64,000 bases of DNA. Source: Methylocystis sp. SC2. Lineage in GTDB: Bacteria > Pseudomonadota > Alphaproteobacteria > Rhizobiales > Beijerinckiaceae. The position numbers and the translations under genes were made by a program. Positions 39,018 to 47,261 of the stretch are shown in pieces (position 1 is the stretch's first letter; every line of letters begins with the position of its first letter). Where the stretch lies: the NCBI RefSeq assembly GCF_000304315.1, contig NC_018485.1, forward strand, positions 3,690,501 through 3,754,500. Direction: 5' to 3'. The notes below the pieces were generated by a model, which searched no databases, was not told where the DNA came from, and was given only the letters and a program-made list of their open reading frames with translations.

Positions 39018-39979
39018 CGACGATTACCCCGGCCGACGCCGCGGCGATCGGCGCGGCCGCGGCGATCCTGCGCGACGGCGGACTGGTCGCCTTCCCGACC
39101 GAGACCGTCTATGGCCTTGGGGCCGATGCGACTCAGGCCTGGGCGGTCGCGCGGATCTACGACGCCAAGGACCGCCCCTCCTTCAATCCGCTGATCGCCC
39201 ATGTCGCCGATCTCGAGGCCGCGCGCCGCGAGGCGGAACTGCCTGAACTCGCGCTGCGTCTCGCCGCGGCGTTCTGGCCGGGGCCGCTGACGATCGTCGC
39301 GCCCGTCGCGCCGGGCGGCGCGGTCTGCGATCTCGCTCGCGCCGGCCTGCCGAGCGTCGCGGTGCGGGTCCCCGCGCATCCGTTGGCGCAAGCGCTGATC
39401 GCGGCGCTGGGCCGGCCGATCGCGGCGCCCTCCGCCAACCGCTCCGGCCATGTCAGTCCGGTGACCGCCGCGCATGTCGCGCAAGATCTTGCGGGCAAGG
39501 TCGACATGATTCTCGACGGCGGCCGCACCGCCGCCGGTCTTGAGTCGACGATCGTGTCCTTCTGCGAGGGCTCCCCCGTAGTGTTGCGGCCCGGCGCGAT
39601 CGCGCGCGAGGCGATCGAGAAAATCATCGGCGCAAAGCTTGCGGCGCCGGCGCATGCTGAAATCCTCGGGCCGGGAATGACGCCCTCCCATTACGCCCCG
39701 GCGGCGCGGCTGCGCCTGGAGGCGCATGAGCTCGAGGAGGGCGAAGCGGCGCTCGATTTCGGCGGCAGGCTCGCCCCGTGCGCCAGGCCCGGGACCTTGG
39801 TGCTCGATCTTTCGCCGTCGGGCGACCTCGTCGAGGCGGCGGCCAATCTTTTCGCCCATTTGCGGGAATTTGACGCGCGCCGCATCGCCAATGTCGCGGT
39901 GGCGCATATGCCGGAGCGGGGACTAGGGGAGGCGATCAACGATCGGCTGCGGCGGGCGAGCGCGCCGAAGCTAAACTAA
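39014..39979 (+). CDS. L-threonylcarbamoyladenylate synthase (Sua5/TsaC)
   Basis: A 321-residue protein that makes threonylcarbamoyl-AMP from Thr, bicarbonate and ATP for the t6A37 modification of tRNA. It starts at GTG 39014, overlapping the Anbu stop. The YrdC domain covers about 8-200 (FPTETVYGLGADA, KDRPSFNPLI with the KxR-like triad, APSANRSGHVSPV). The linker and C-terminal Sua5 domain follow (GPGMTPSHYAP, then to the end), so it is the long Sua5 form, not the short TsaC. Its translation is probably coupled to Anbu. Confidence 0.95.
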   Translation: MTTITPADAAAIGAAAAILRDGGLVAFPTETVYGLGADATQAWAVARIYDAKDRPSFNPLIAHVADLEAARREAELPELALRLAAAFWPGPLTIVAPVAPGGAVCDLARAGLPSVAVRVPAHPLAQALIAALGRPIAAPSANRSGHVSPVTAAHVAQDLAGKVDMILDGGRTAAGLESTIVSFCEGSPVVLRPGAIAREAIEKIIGAKLAAPAHAEILGPGMTPSHYAPAARLRLEAHELEEGEAALDFGGRLAPCARPGTLVLDLSPSGDLVEAAANLFAHLREFDARRIANVAVAHMPERGLGEAINDRLRRASAPKLN

Positions 39980-40045
39980 GGAAGCTGAACAAAGCGGGCG
40001 GCGCATGGCGACTGCGCCGACCCTTTAATTTTCGACCGCGGTCAT

Positions 40046-40372
40046 CTAGCTCACGATATCGACCTTGATCCGCGCGATCGAAGCGCTTTCGAAGAAGACC
40101 TCGACTTCGGAATATTTGTCGCTACCCGGAGGTAAAATCTCATCATACCGCGCCGCGGTCCAAGTCATAACCTGTAGCCACATGCCCGGGTGCTGGACGA
40201 GATGAAGGTCAAGTAGAAGAATTTTAGGATTGAAGCCCTGAGGCTCCTTAACGCAGAGATACGCATGTACGCCCGGATTGGGGACGAGGACTTTGCCAAT
40301 GACGTGAAAATCGTCCGGCGGCGGCGGCATCAAATTGAGCCAAGCATACCAATCTTTGGTTTTCGGAGGCAT
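40046..40372 (-). CDS. Small conserved protein of unknown function
   Basis: A 108-residue soluble protein with a strong AGGAGAGG site before ATG 40372. The sequence is mostly alternating beta-strand (DFHVIGKVLVPNPGVHAYL, NPKILLLDLHLVQHPG, YSEVEVFFESASIARIKVDIV), suggesting a small beta-sandwich. It has no signal peptide, membrane segment or recognised domain. It stands alone between convergent and co-oriented neighbours. Confidence 0.75.
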   Translation of the reverse strand: MPPKTKDWYAWLNLMPPPPDDFHVIGKVLVPNPGVHAYLCVKEPQGFNPKILLLDLHLVQHPGMWLQVMTWTAARYDEILPPGSDKYSEVEVFFESASIARIKVDIVS

Positions 40373-40543
40373 AATTCCTCTCCTGAAAATGTGAGAAAAA
40401 ATCGGCTTTAGCTGGTTCGCCGTACGCTGGCGAAGCCATTTCAAACGTCGACCATCGCACTAAACCGCGTATTCGCCGACGTCAAACTATGGCGCCTCAG
40501 CCGCAGCGTGACAACGCCCAAGTTGTTACAGGGCCAAATGCCT

Positions 40544-41584
40544 TTAGGCCGCGAGCGCCGTCGGCGTCGCCGCGCGCAGGCAGAAGTCCTGCGTCGCCGG
40601 GGCCGGCTGGCCCTTCACATAGGGGCACTCATAGCCGCGCGCGGCGAGATCGCCCGCGCCGACCGAGGACATTTCCACCGCGAGGCGCGTCAACCGGTTG
40701 AGCACCGGCTCCCGCACCCAGGAAAAGCGCGGCGCGTCGGGCGCGACGGCGCGCATCGCGGCTTTGCGGCTCACGTTGTTCTCATAGCTCATCCGCGCCT
40801 GCCATCCGGCCTGCGGCTCCTGCCAGTCGTTGACGACGATGACCGGGCCGCGCAGAACCCGCGCCTCCAGCTCGGTGCGCTCGATCAGCGCCATTTCCCC
40901 GCGCCTCACGCCCGCCAAGGTGAAGAGCGTCGGCCGCGCCAGCGGCGCGCTGGCGATGCAATCGACGGCCTCCTCGAAATTCGCACAATTTTCAAAGGCG
41001 TAGCGCAGCAGATGGTCCGGCGGCCAGCCGCCTTCGCTGGCGAAGGCGTCGCGCAGGTTGAGGATGGCGTCATAGGCGAAGCCGATCGAGCCCTGCGTGC
41101 GCCGCTTCATCGGCGCCTGGTTGATCGCGGCGCAAAAGCGCCCGGGCGCCATGGCGCTGAGCACCCCCACTGCGCCGGGCCAGGTGGCGTTGTAGAATTC
41201 GCCGGCCGGGCCGGACTGCCAGGCGATTTCGACCGCCTTTCCCAGACCGTGAAAGGGCCAGTCGAGCGTGCGCCGCAGCCGCGGCCGGCCGCGTTCGTCT
41301 TCATAGGCCTGGGTGGTGCAGGCGAAGAGATAGGACATGTTCAGCGTCATCGCGCCCGGAAAGCCGAGAATGGCGACGATATGCTCCAGCTCCGCCCGAT
41401 AGGCGGAGGCGGAGCGCTTCAGCCAATTCGCCGCGATACGGTCAATCGGCGGGAGGCACACGCGTCCCATCGGCGCGACCACGCCAAGACAGGCCTTGCG
41501 AAGCGCGGCCGCCGCGTCGATCCGCGCCGTCGCATGGGCGACCGGGCCGCCGTCGCGCACGTCGAGGAAGTGAATCGCGTTCAT
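40544..41584 (-). CDS. Ntn-type amide hydrolase, acid ceramidase/C45-like
   Basis: A 346-residue protein with the pattern of choloylglycine/acid ceramidase-type Ntn hydrolases. Cys89 in SYLFACTTQ is the candidate nucleophile released by self-cleavage. RTLDWPF (Asp108) and the Asn residues in YNATWPG and AAINQAP match the supporting active-site positions. Family members hydrolyse linear amides such as N-acyl sphingosines, N-acylethanolamines or N-acyl amino acids. There is no signal peptide, so it should act in the cytoplasm. The substrate cannot be inferred from context. Confidence 0.75.
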   Translation of the reverse strand: MNAIHFLDVRDGGPVAHATARIDAAAALRKACLGVVAPMGRVCLPPIDRIAANWLKRSASAYRAELEHIVAILGFPGAMTLNMSYLFACTTQAYEDERGRPRLRRTLDWPFHGLGKAVEIAWQSGPAGEFYNATWPGAVGVLSAMAPGRFCAAINQAPMKRRTQGSIGFAYDAILNLRDAFASEGGWPPDHLLRYAFENCANFEEAVDCIASAPLARPTLFTLAGVRRGEMALIERTELEARVLRGPVIVVNDWQEPQAGWQARMSYENNVSRKAAMRAVAPDAPRFSWVREPVLNRLTRLAVEMSSVGAGDLAARGYECPYVKGQPAPATQDFCLRAATPTALAA

Positions 41585-41756
41585 CGTCGTCCTGCTGTCA
41601 GAAAAGCGTCATGTAACAGATATGGATTTCACATCCTGCTGTCACAATACAGTAAAAATTTAGGGTCCAGCCTCGCGGCGTAAAGTCGTTGCGCGCCCGC
41701 CGCCTTCGAATCGGCTACAAATCGCTAAGGAAGCACGCTTGCTATTTGAGAAAAGA

Positions 41757-43391
41757 ATGTCAGACGCCGTGGCCGTCGCATTTGACGCGTTGAAGTTCCA
41801 CGCCTCCGCTTTGGCGCGGACGCGAACGCTCGACCTCTTTGCGGAGGATCCGGCGCGCTTCAAGCGTTTCAGCGTCAAGCTCGACGACCTGCTTTTCGAC
41901 TTCTCCAAGCATCGAGTGACGCGCGAAACGATCGCGCTGCTGACCTCGCTGGCGGAGACGCGCGATCTCGACGCGCGGCGCGAAGCGCTGTTCTCTGGAG
42001 AATTCATCAACAACACCGAAAGGCGCGCCGCCATGCATATGGCGCTGCGCGATCTCTCGTCGCGCCCGCTTCTCGTCGGCGGCGAAAACATGCGGCCGCT
42101 GATCGCAGCCGAACGCGAAAAGGTGTTCGCCTTCGCGCGCGCCGTGCGCTCCGGCGACGTCCGCGGCGCGACCGGCGCGCCGTTCAGCGATGTGGTCAAT
42201 ATCGGCATCGGCGGTTCGGACCTGGGTCCGGCGATGGCCTCGCGCGCGCTCTCGCCCTTCGCCGGCGAGGGGCCGCGCATGCATTTCGTCGCCAATGTCG
42301 ACGGCGCCGATATCGCCGACACGCTGCGCGATCTCGATCCGGCGCGCACGCTGTTCATCGTCTCGTCGAAGACCTTTACGACGCAGGAGACGATGGCGAA
42401 CGCCAGAAGCGCGCGCGCCCGCATCGTCGCCGCGCTCGGCGAAGCCGCGGTGACAGCCCATTTCGCCGCCGTCTCGACCAGGCTCGACAAGGTCGCCGAA
42501 TTCGGCATCGATCCGGCGCGCGTCTTCGGCTTCTGGGATTGGGTCGGCGGGCGCTATTCGCTGTGGTCGTCGATCGGCCTAGCGCTCGCCATCGCGGTCG
42601 GGCCAGAGCGCTTCTTGCAGTTTCTGCAGGGCGGCCACGATATCGACGCTCACTTTCGCGAGGCGCCGCTCGATCAGAACATCCCTGTGCTCATGGGGCT
42701 GCTTGGCGTCTGGCATCGCAATGTCATGGGATGCGCCGCGCAGGCGGTCATTCCCTATGATCAGCGGCTCGCGCGTTTTCCCGCCTATCTGCAACAGCTC
42801 GACATGGAATCGAACGGCAAGTCGGTGACGCGCGAAGGCGCGCCTGTCGATTATGCAACCGGCCCGGTGATTTTCGGCGAACCGGGCACGAATGGGCAGC
42901 ACGCGTTCTTTCAGCTGCTGCATCAGGGAACCGATGTTATTCCGATCGACTTCCTCGTCGCGGCCGAACCCACCGCCGCCGACGAACATCATCACGAATT
43001 GCTGTTCGCCAATTGCCTGGCGCAGGCCGAAGCTTTTATGCGCGGCAGAACGCTAGAGGAGGCGAAGGCGCAATTGCGCGGGCAGGGGCTCGGCGAAGAA
43101 GAGGTCGAGCGCTTGGCGCCGCATAAGATCTTTTCCGGCGATCGTCCGTCGAGCGTGCTGCTCTATCGTAAGCTCGATCCGCGCACGCTGGGGCGCCTCG
43201 TCGCGCTCTATGAGCACAAGGTCTTTGTGCAGTCGGTGATCTGGGACATCAATCCCTTCGACCAATGGGGCGTCGAACTCGGCAAGGAGCTCGCGAACCG
43301 TCTGGCGCCGATCGTCGAAAACCCGAGCGAATCGACACAAGGACTCGACGCATCGACGGCCGGGCTGATCGCGTGGCGAAGGTCGCATTAA
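41757..43391 (+). CDS. pgi: Glucose-6-phosphate isomerase
   Basis: A 544-residue full-length Pgi interconverting glucose-6-P and fructose-6-P. GGRYSLWSSIGLA and the NPFDQWGVELGKELA signatures are intact. EPGTNGQHAFFQLLHQGTD contains the catalytic His region. The start is ATG 41757 or TTG 41739; AAGGAAG precedes the TTG at good distance, so six extra residues are possible. It is an isolated gene, followed by an AT-rich accessory island. Confidence 0.96.
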   Translation: MSDAVAVAFDALKFHASALARTRTLDLFAEDPARFKRFSVKLDDLLFDFSKHRVTRETIALLTSLAETRDLDARREALFSGEFINNTERRAAMHMALRDLSSRPLLVGGENMRPLIAAEREKVFAFARAVRSGDVRGATGAPFSDVVNIGIGGSDLGPAMASRALSPFAGEGPRMHFVANVDGADIADTLRDLDPARTLFIVSSKTFTTQETMANARSARARIVAALGEAAVTAHFAAVSTRLDKVAEFGIDPARVFGFWDWVGGRYSLWSSIGLALAIAVGPERFLQFLQGGHDIDAHFREAPLDQNIPVLMGLLGVWHRNVMGCAAQAVIPYDQRLARFPAYLQQLDMESNGKSVTREGAPVDYATGPVIFGEPGTNGQHAFFQLLHQGTDVIPIDFLVAAEPTAADEHHHELLFANCLAQAEAFMRGRTLEEAKAQLRGQGLGEEEVERLAPHKIFSGDRPSSVLLYRKLDPRTLGRLVALYEHKVFVQSVIWDINPFDQWGVELGKELANRLAPIVENPSESTQGLDASTAGLIAWRRSH

Positions 43392-43676
43392 TCAAAGGCT
43401 ATGGATGTTGTCGCCGGCGGGACTCAGGCGTGACGCGGTGTATTGTCGTCGTCGCCTTCGGAAGCTTTGAGGTCGCGCCGGGTTTGCAGCTCATCGACGC
43501 GCCGAACTCCCCGGCCCGGCGCGACCGGCATTGCTCGGCGACGGCTCTCTCACGTCCAGGGCAATCGCCGCGCGCTTCGGTGTTGCGAAGGCCATGCTCA
43601 GCTGCACCCGCTACTGCAAAAAGGGGGTCAAAAAGCCGGAGCAAACATGCGCGCTTATCCGCGATGCGAGGTCATT
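43392..43676. other. Boundary between core DNA and the AT-rich island
   Basis: 285 bases with no intact gene. Composition changes sharply from GC-rich to AT-rich near 43700. A short HTH-like fragment (listed next) is the only recognisable content. Confidence 0.45.
43531..43676 (+). pseudogene. Possible transposase fragment (HTH only)
   Basis: The frame encodes GSLTSRAIAARFGVAKAML, similar to the N-terminal helix-turn-helix of IS630-type transposases. No catalytic domain follows and the frame soon enters the island gene on the other strand. It could be a relic of a mobile element beside the island or a chance similarity. Confidence 0.25.
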
Positions 43677-45224
43677 CTATCCGATGGCTGGATTACGGCA
43701 ATCCTTTAAGTACTGATCAATATCAATAATTTCCATTTTCTCAACGCAGGCCCACGGGTAGTCAATGAGATACGAAATCTCGCCCATGGCGTTTGCCCAT
43801 TTTAGTATATCATCACCAAATTCTAGTTTTATATCTTTTGAACGGAATCGTGACATTGATGCGAATCTTATCGCGGAAGCGAAGCCTACGAGCCCTGAGT
43901 CGGGACTGTCTTCATTAGGTTGCCAATCGAAGTGCTCAACAATGTTGTAGGCCGTTAAGTTGGCGGACTTAAACGGTCTATACATCAGTCCATAGAGTCC
44001 GGCTTTATCCCCGAACTTCTTTTCCAGTTCTACCGAATTTTCTGGAATGTCCTTCGGCAACTCTTTCGTGAATCCAACACATAAGGCTCCTCTTGCAAAT
44101 TCAGATGAACGTCCCATAAGGTGACTTTCATAATCCAATTGACCACTATCTTCGGCAAGAAAATAAAATTCCTCATGCGCCGTTTTCCAATATGACGCAA
44201 AAGACTGCATCGGCAGTATATTACTCAATCGATATAGCAACCTGAAAATAATTCTCCCTCTAAATTTTGATCTCGATGCCTCAAAATGTAATTCAAATTC
44301 TTTGTCCTCTACAGGAACACGATTGAAGATACTGTTAATAAAATAGCATTTTTCAAAGCCCTCAAGCAATGTCGCAACCGTAGTAATTGCGAGACGGTGT
44401 GCTCTAGAGCTCATGGAGAGGTAAGAAGTTAAGAAGATACAGGCTACAATATCTGATACTATTTCCTCCCTTAACAATTCAAGTTTAGAAAATATCGCAT
44501 CTTCGGCGTAGTCAACTCGTTGTTCTATAATTCCAGTCAATGGATTTAGTTTAACAGCTACGAGCGGAGACTCGATTTCATTGGCAATTGCGTCAGCTTC
44601 AGAAGCGTAACGCGATAATATGTTTTGTATCTCCTCGTCAACGACTGTAGTGATTGCTTCATGGACTCTATTATTTGCGAAAGCATGATGTCCTATTTCG
44701 TGGCCAAGGATGAATAAACTAGATGCAATTGGAATAAACACATCGGTAAGTTCGTCGAGTATTTTTGGCTGTGTCCTAATTTCTGCATTTATATAAGGAA
44801 AAGTTTGTTTGTAATCACTAAATTTTTTAATAATAGCGTAACAACAATCTGCCAGACCAAGTGCGGCGTAGGGAAAACCCGATGCAAGAAGCGAGTGTGA
44901 AAGATGCCTACAAAAAAATGCGAACGGAAAAATAGGTTTAAAGAAGCCAAGCTTGTAGAAAAGAAGGTGTTCGAGAAACTTCCTTTGGCTGTGATCAAAT
45001 AAAATAACACCGTGTGATCCAATTTTTAAATATTCAGAAAACGATTCCTGAGTACTAGCTTCCTCAATGAAGACGCCATCCAAAATATCTGGAAATGACT
45101 CCTTTATTTGTGCGACAAACGGCTTTATTTGCTCAAGAGAATCTGGGACGGCCGGATTGCGAAAGTCACGTCTAAAGTATATCTTGCAATGGCGTTTTGC
45201 AGGCTCTGGGATTGAATCAAACAT
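43677..45224 (-). CDS. Zinc metallopeptidase (HEIGHH, gluzincin-like), island gene
   Basis: A 515-residue AT-rich gene. H175-E176-I-G-H179 (ILGHEIGHHAFAN) is a zinc-peptidase site. E254-IVS-D258 (LREEIVSDIVACIF) fits the ExxxD third-ligand motif of gluzincins such as M48. Hydrophobic stretches around 90-130 and 163-175 flank the active site. The C-terminal 200 residues match no family I know. There is no signal peptide. It lies 15 bases after a small gene resembling effector-associated EACC1 proteins, with which it is probably cotranscribed. A role as a protease effector in a conflict system is an inference from this pairing. Confidence 0.75.
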   Translation of the reverse strand: MFDSIPEPAKRHCKIYFRRDFRNPAVPDSLEQIKPFVAQIKESFPDILDGVFIEEASTQESFSEYLKIGSHGVILFDHSQRKFLEHLLFYKLGFFKPIFPFAFFCRHLSHSLLASGFPYAALGLADCCYAIIKKFSDYKQTFPYINAEIRTQPKILDELTDVFIPIASSLFILGHEIGHHAFANNRVHEAITTVVDEEIQNILSRYASEADAIANEIESPLVAVKLNPLTGIIEQRVDYAEDAIFSKLELLREEIVSDIVACIFLTSYLSMSSRAHRLAITTVATLLEGFEKCYFINSIFNRVPVEDKEFELHFEASRSKFRGRIIFRLLYRLSNILPMQSFASYWKTAHEEFYFLAEDSGQLDYESHLMGRSSEFARGALCVGFTKELPKDIPENSVELEKKFGDKAGLYGLMYRPFKSANLTAYNIVEHFDWQPNEDSPDSGLVGFASAIRFASMSRFRSKDIKLEFGDDILKWANAMGEISYLIDYPWACVEKMEIIDIDQYLKDCRNPAIG

Positions 45225-45239
45225 TTCTCGTGCCCACTT

Positions 45240-45572
45240 TTAAATGCTGCTGAACATATCGACTATAGCCTTCATATCATCTTTATTAATAGACTTAAAT
45301 CTATAAGTATTGCCGTTCTTAACGATCTCTACTTCGCCGCGGCGGGCAATTATGTAGCCTAACATACCCGTTACAATGGGAGCCGAAACTTGCACGAGGG
45401 GCACTATCGCTTGCATGATGTTAACCGCATCTCCCCGGCTGGCAACTGCAATATCGCCAGCACTAAGCTGCGATGTGCAATCTTGCATTTCGGCTAATGA
45501 GTTCCAAAGCTTCAGAAACTCGTCTTTGAATTCTGCTGGAATTCGAAGAACGATGAGATCGCTCTCTTCCAT
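45240..45572 (-). CDS. EACC1-like small membrane-associated protein, island gene
   Basis: A 110-residue protein with ATG 45572 (MEESDLIVLRIPAEF). It begins with a strand-helix segment (LRIPAEFKDEFLKLWNSLAE). A hydrophobic helix follows at about 51-76 (NIMQAIVPLVQVSAPIVTGM). It then has RRGEVEIVKNGNTYRFKSIN and a final helix KDDMKAIVDMF. This hydrophobic-helix plus 'RRG-strand-NG-strand-helix' layout resembles the effector-associated constant component EACC1 of bacterial conflict systems, which sits beside varied effectors including proteases. The likeness is by pattern only and needs profile comparison. Confidence 0.6.
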   Translation of the reverse strand: MEESDLIVLRIPAEFKDEFLKLWNSLAEMQDCTSQLSAGDIAVASRGDAVNIMQAIVPLVQVSAPIVTGMLGYIIARRGEVEIVKNGNTYRFKSINKDDMKAIVDMFSSI

Positions 45573-45689
45573 ACCTTTAGTCCCCCTACGAAACGATTTT
45601 GGACTGCCCAATGCGGCTATTTGAATTCAAAGCTGTGCCTATTGATACCATAATTTCGATTAGAGTGTGATTAAGAATTCAGATTGGAG

Positions 45690-45787
45690 GGATCAAGCGT
45701 TTACAGCGATAAAGGTGCGGGGCCCTTCCCACCAAACAAAGTCGCCGCTCGCATCGGGCGCCCGCGTTTCAGGGCGCCGCTTTTTTA
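45690..45787 (+). ncRNA. Possible small RNA ending in an intrinsic terminator
   Basis: A textbook terminator (GGCGCCC 45757-45763, GGGCGCC 45772-45778, then GC and six T) faces the + strand, where no protein gene precedes it within 2 kb. A short transcript starting within the preceding 60-100 bases would explain it. Both flanking protein genes are on the minus strand. The start and identity are unknown. Confidence 0.35.
45757..45786 (+). terminator. Intrinsic terminator on the + strand
   Basis: GGCGCCC (45757-45763) pairs with GGGCGCC (45772-45778) over an 8-base loop and is followed by GCTTTTTT. The T-run is on the right, so it serves + strand transcription. Confidence 0.75.
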
Positions 45788-45847
45788 TCACGTCGCGACT
45801 GCGCCTTTTCCGCAAGCGGACAAGGGAAGCGCTCGTCACGGGAGTCG

Positions 45848-46963
45848 TCACACCGCCTCGGCGACGAGTATGCTTGCAAGCGCCGGCAACGCGTTCCGCA
45901 AGAGCCGAAATTTACCAAAGCCGGCGTCGCGCAGCAGCGCCTCGATCGCTTCCACGCGGCGCGGTTCGCCGCGGCCCATGGCGAGCGTGTAGAAGCCGTA
46001 ATAGGCGTCGAGCGGCTCGGCGCCTTTGACGCCGGACATGCCCTCGATGATGAGCAGCGTCGCGCCGGGCGCGAGCGCCTTGCGGACGTTGCGCAAGAGT
46101 TTGAGCGCCGACGAATCGTCGTGGTCATGCACGATGCGGATGAGCGTCGCGACATCCGCGCCTTCGGGCAGAGGATCGTTGAGAAAATCGCCGCCGTGAA
46201 TGTCGGTGCGCGCGAGCAGGCCTGCCTCTTCGAGTCGCGCTCTTGCGCGCGCCGCGACGGCGGGCAGGTCGAACAGCGCGAGCTGCAGATGCGGCGTGCG
46301 GGCCGCGGCGGCCGTCAGAAACGCGCCTTCGCCGCCGCCGATGTCCAAAAGCCGCCGATGACGCGACATATCATAAGCGTCGAGCGCTTCCTGGGCGACC
46401 AACGGCTGCGTCGCCGCCATGAAGGCGCTGTAGGGGGCGACCTGCTGCGCCGAGAGCGATTCCGGCGCGGCGCCGTCGGAATAGGGCCAATAGTCGGCGA
46501 GTCGCCCGCGCTTTTCCTGGCGCAGCAAAGCGACGGGATCGATGAGATCGGCGTAAAGCAGCGGCTGATGTTCGACGATCATGAGCGCCGCGGGACTGCC
46601 GGCGAAGGCGGCGCCGAGCAGCCCGAGCCCATAGCCGCCGCCGCGCCGCTCGGCGAGGCCGAGCGAAGCGGCCGCCTCAAGCAGGCGGCGCGTCGCGCCT
46701 TCGGACAGGGCGAGCCTCGACGCCAGCGCGTCGAGGCTCAACGGGCCGTCGCGCAATACGTCAAAGAGCTTCAGTTGCGTGCAGGCGACGAGCACCTGCG
46801 AATAGACGAAGCCGGCGGCGAGATCGAGCCCGGCGCGCGCGCCGCGCCGCGCCAAGGGCCGCGTAAATGGATTCTTCATCGCCCAGCGCTGAAATCGCGG
46901 ATCGGCGACGAACTTGTCGCGCGCGCTGCGCAATCGCTCCAGCCATTGATCGAGTAGCGCCAA
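45848..46963 (-). CDS. SAM-dependent O-methyltransferase, CrtF-like
   Basis: A 371-residue methyltransferase of the plant-type O-methyltransferase family. The N-terminal half is helical, with a winged-helix dimerisation domain (DGPLSLDALASRLALSEGA). The SAM-binding motif is LLDIGGGEGAFL, followed by FDLPAVAARA and RIVHDHDDSSALKLLRNV, which holds the candidate catalytic His. The opening ARDKFVADPRFQRWA and FVYSQVLVACTQLKLFDVL closely resemble CrtF, the hydroxyneurosporene/demethylspheroidene methyltransferase of carotenoid synthesis. No other carotenoid genes are in the window, so the substrate remains open. Confidence 0.85.
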   Translation of the reverse strand: MALLDQWLERLRSARDKFVADPRFQRWAMKNPFTRPLARRGARAGLDLAAGFVYSQVLVACTQLKLFDVLRDGPLSLDALASRLALSEGATRRLLEAAASLGLAERRGGGYGLGLLGAAFAGSPAALMIVEHQPLLYADLIDPVALLRQEKRGRLADYWPYSDGAAPESLSAQQVAPYSAFMAATQPLVAQEALDAYDMSRHRRLLDIGGGEGAFLTAAAARTPHLQLALFDLPAVAARARARLEEAGLLARTDIHGGDFLNDPLPEGADVATLIRIVHDHDDSSALKLLRNVRKALAPGATLLIIEGMSGVKGAEPLDAYYGFYTLAMGRGEPRRVEAIEALLRDAGFGKFRLLRNALPALASILVAEAV

Positions 46964-47094
46964 GACGTTCTCTCAAGATTCAGGTTTTACCCTCAGATGC
47001 AGGTCTTCGCCTTAGCACGTCGCCGGAACCACGTCTCGGGCCGGACGCCGCCGTTGCGGCGCAGGCGCGCTTCCTGTAGAAAAGCAGCGCGCCT

Positions 47095-47171
47095 GCGCCC
47101 GTAGCTCAGCTGGATAGAGCGTTGCCCTCCGAAGGCAGAGGTCAGAGGTTCGAATCCTCTCGGGCGCGCCA
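47095..47171 (+). tRNA. tRNA-Arg (CCG anticodon)
   Basis: A complete 77-base cloverleaf with encoded CCA. Acceptor GCGCCCG/CGGGCGC, D-arm GCTC...GAGC, anticodon stem TTGCC/GGCAG with loop CTCCGAA (anticodon CCG, reading CGG), T-arm AGAGG-TTCGAAT-CCTCT, discriminator G. No integrase or repeated 3' end is seen next to it. Confidence 0.96.
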
Positions 47172-47261
47172 TCTCGCTTTAAACCAGCAACGCTCCAGAG
47201 CAGGTCATTCTTGCGGACCAAGGCGCCTCGTCACGAGGACGACGGGCGCAGTTGACCGATG

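Noticed and set aside
47095..47171. tRNA-Arg as an integration site for the AT-rich island
   Set aside because: The island ends some 1.4 kb away with a core-like methyltransferase between, and I see no repeat of the tRNA 3' end or integrase.
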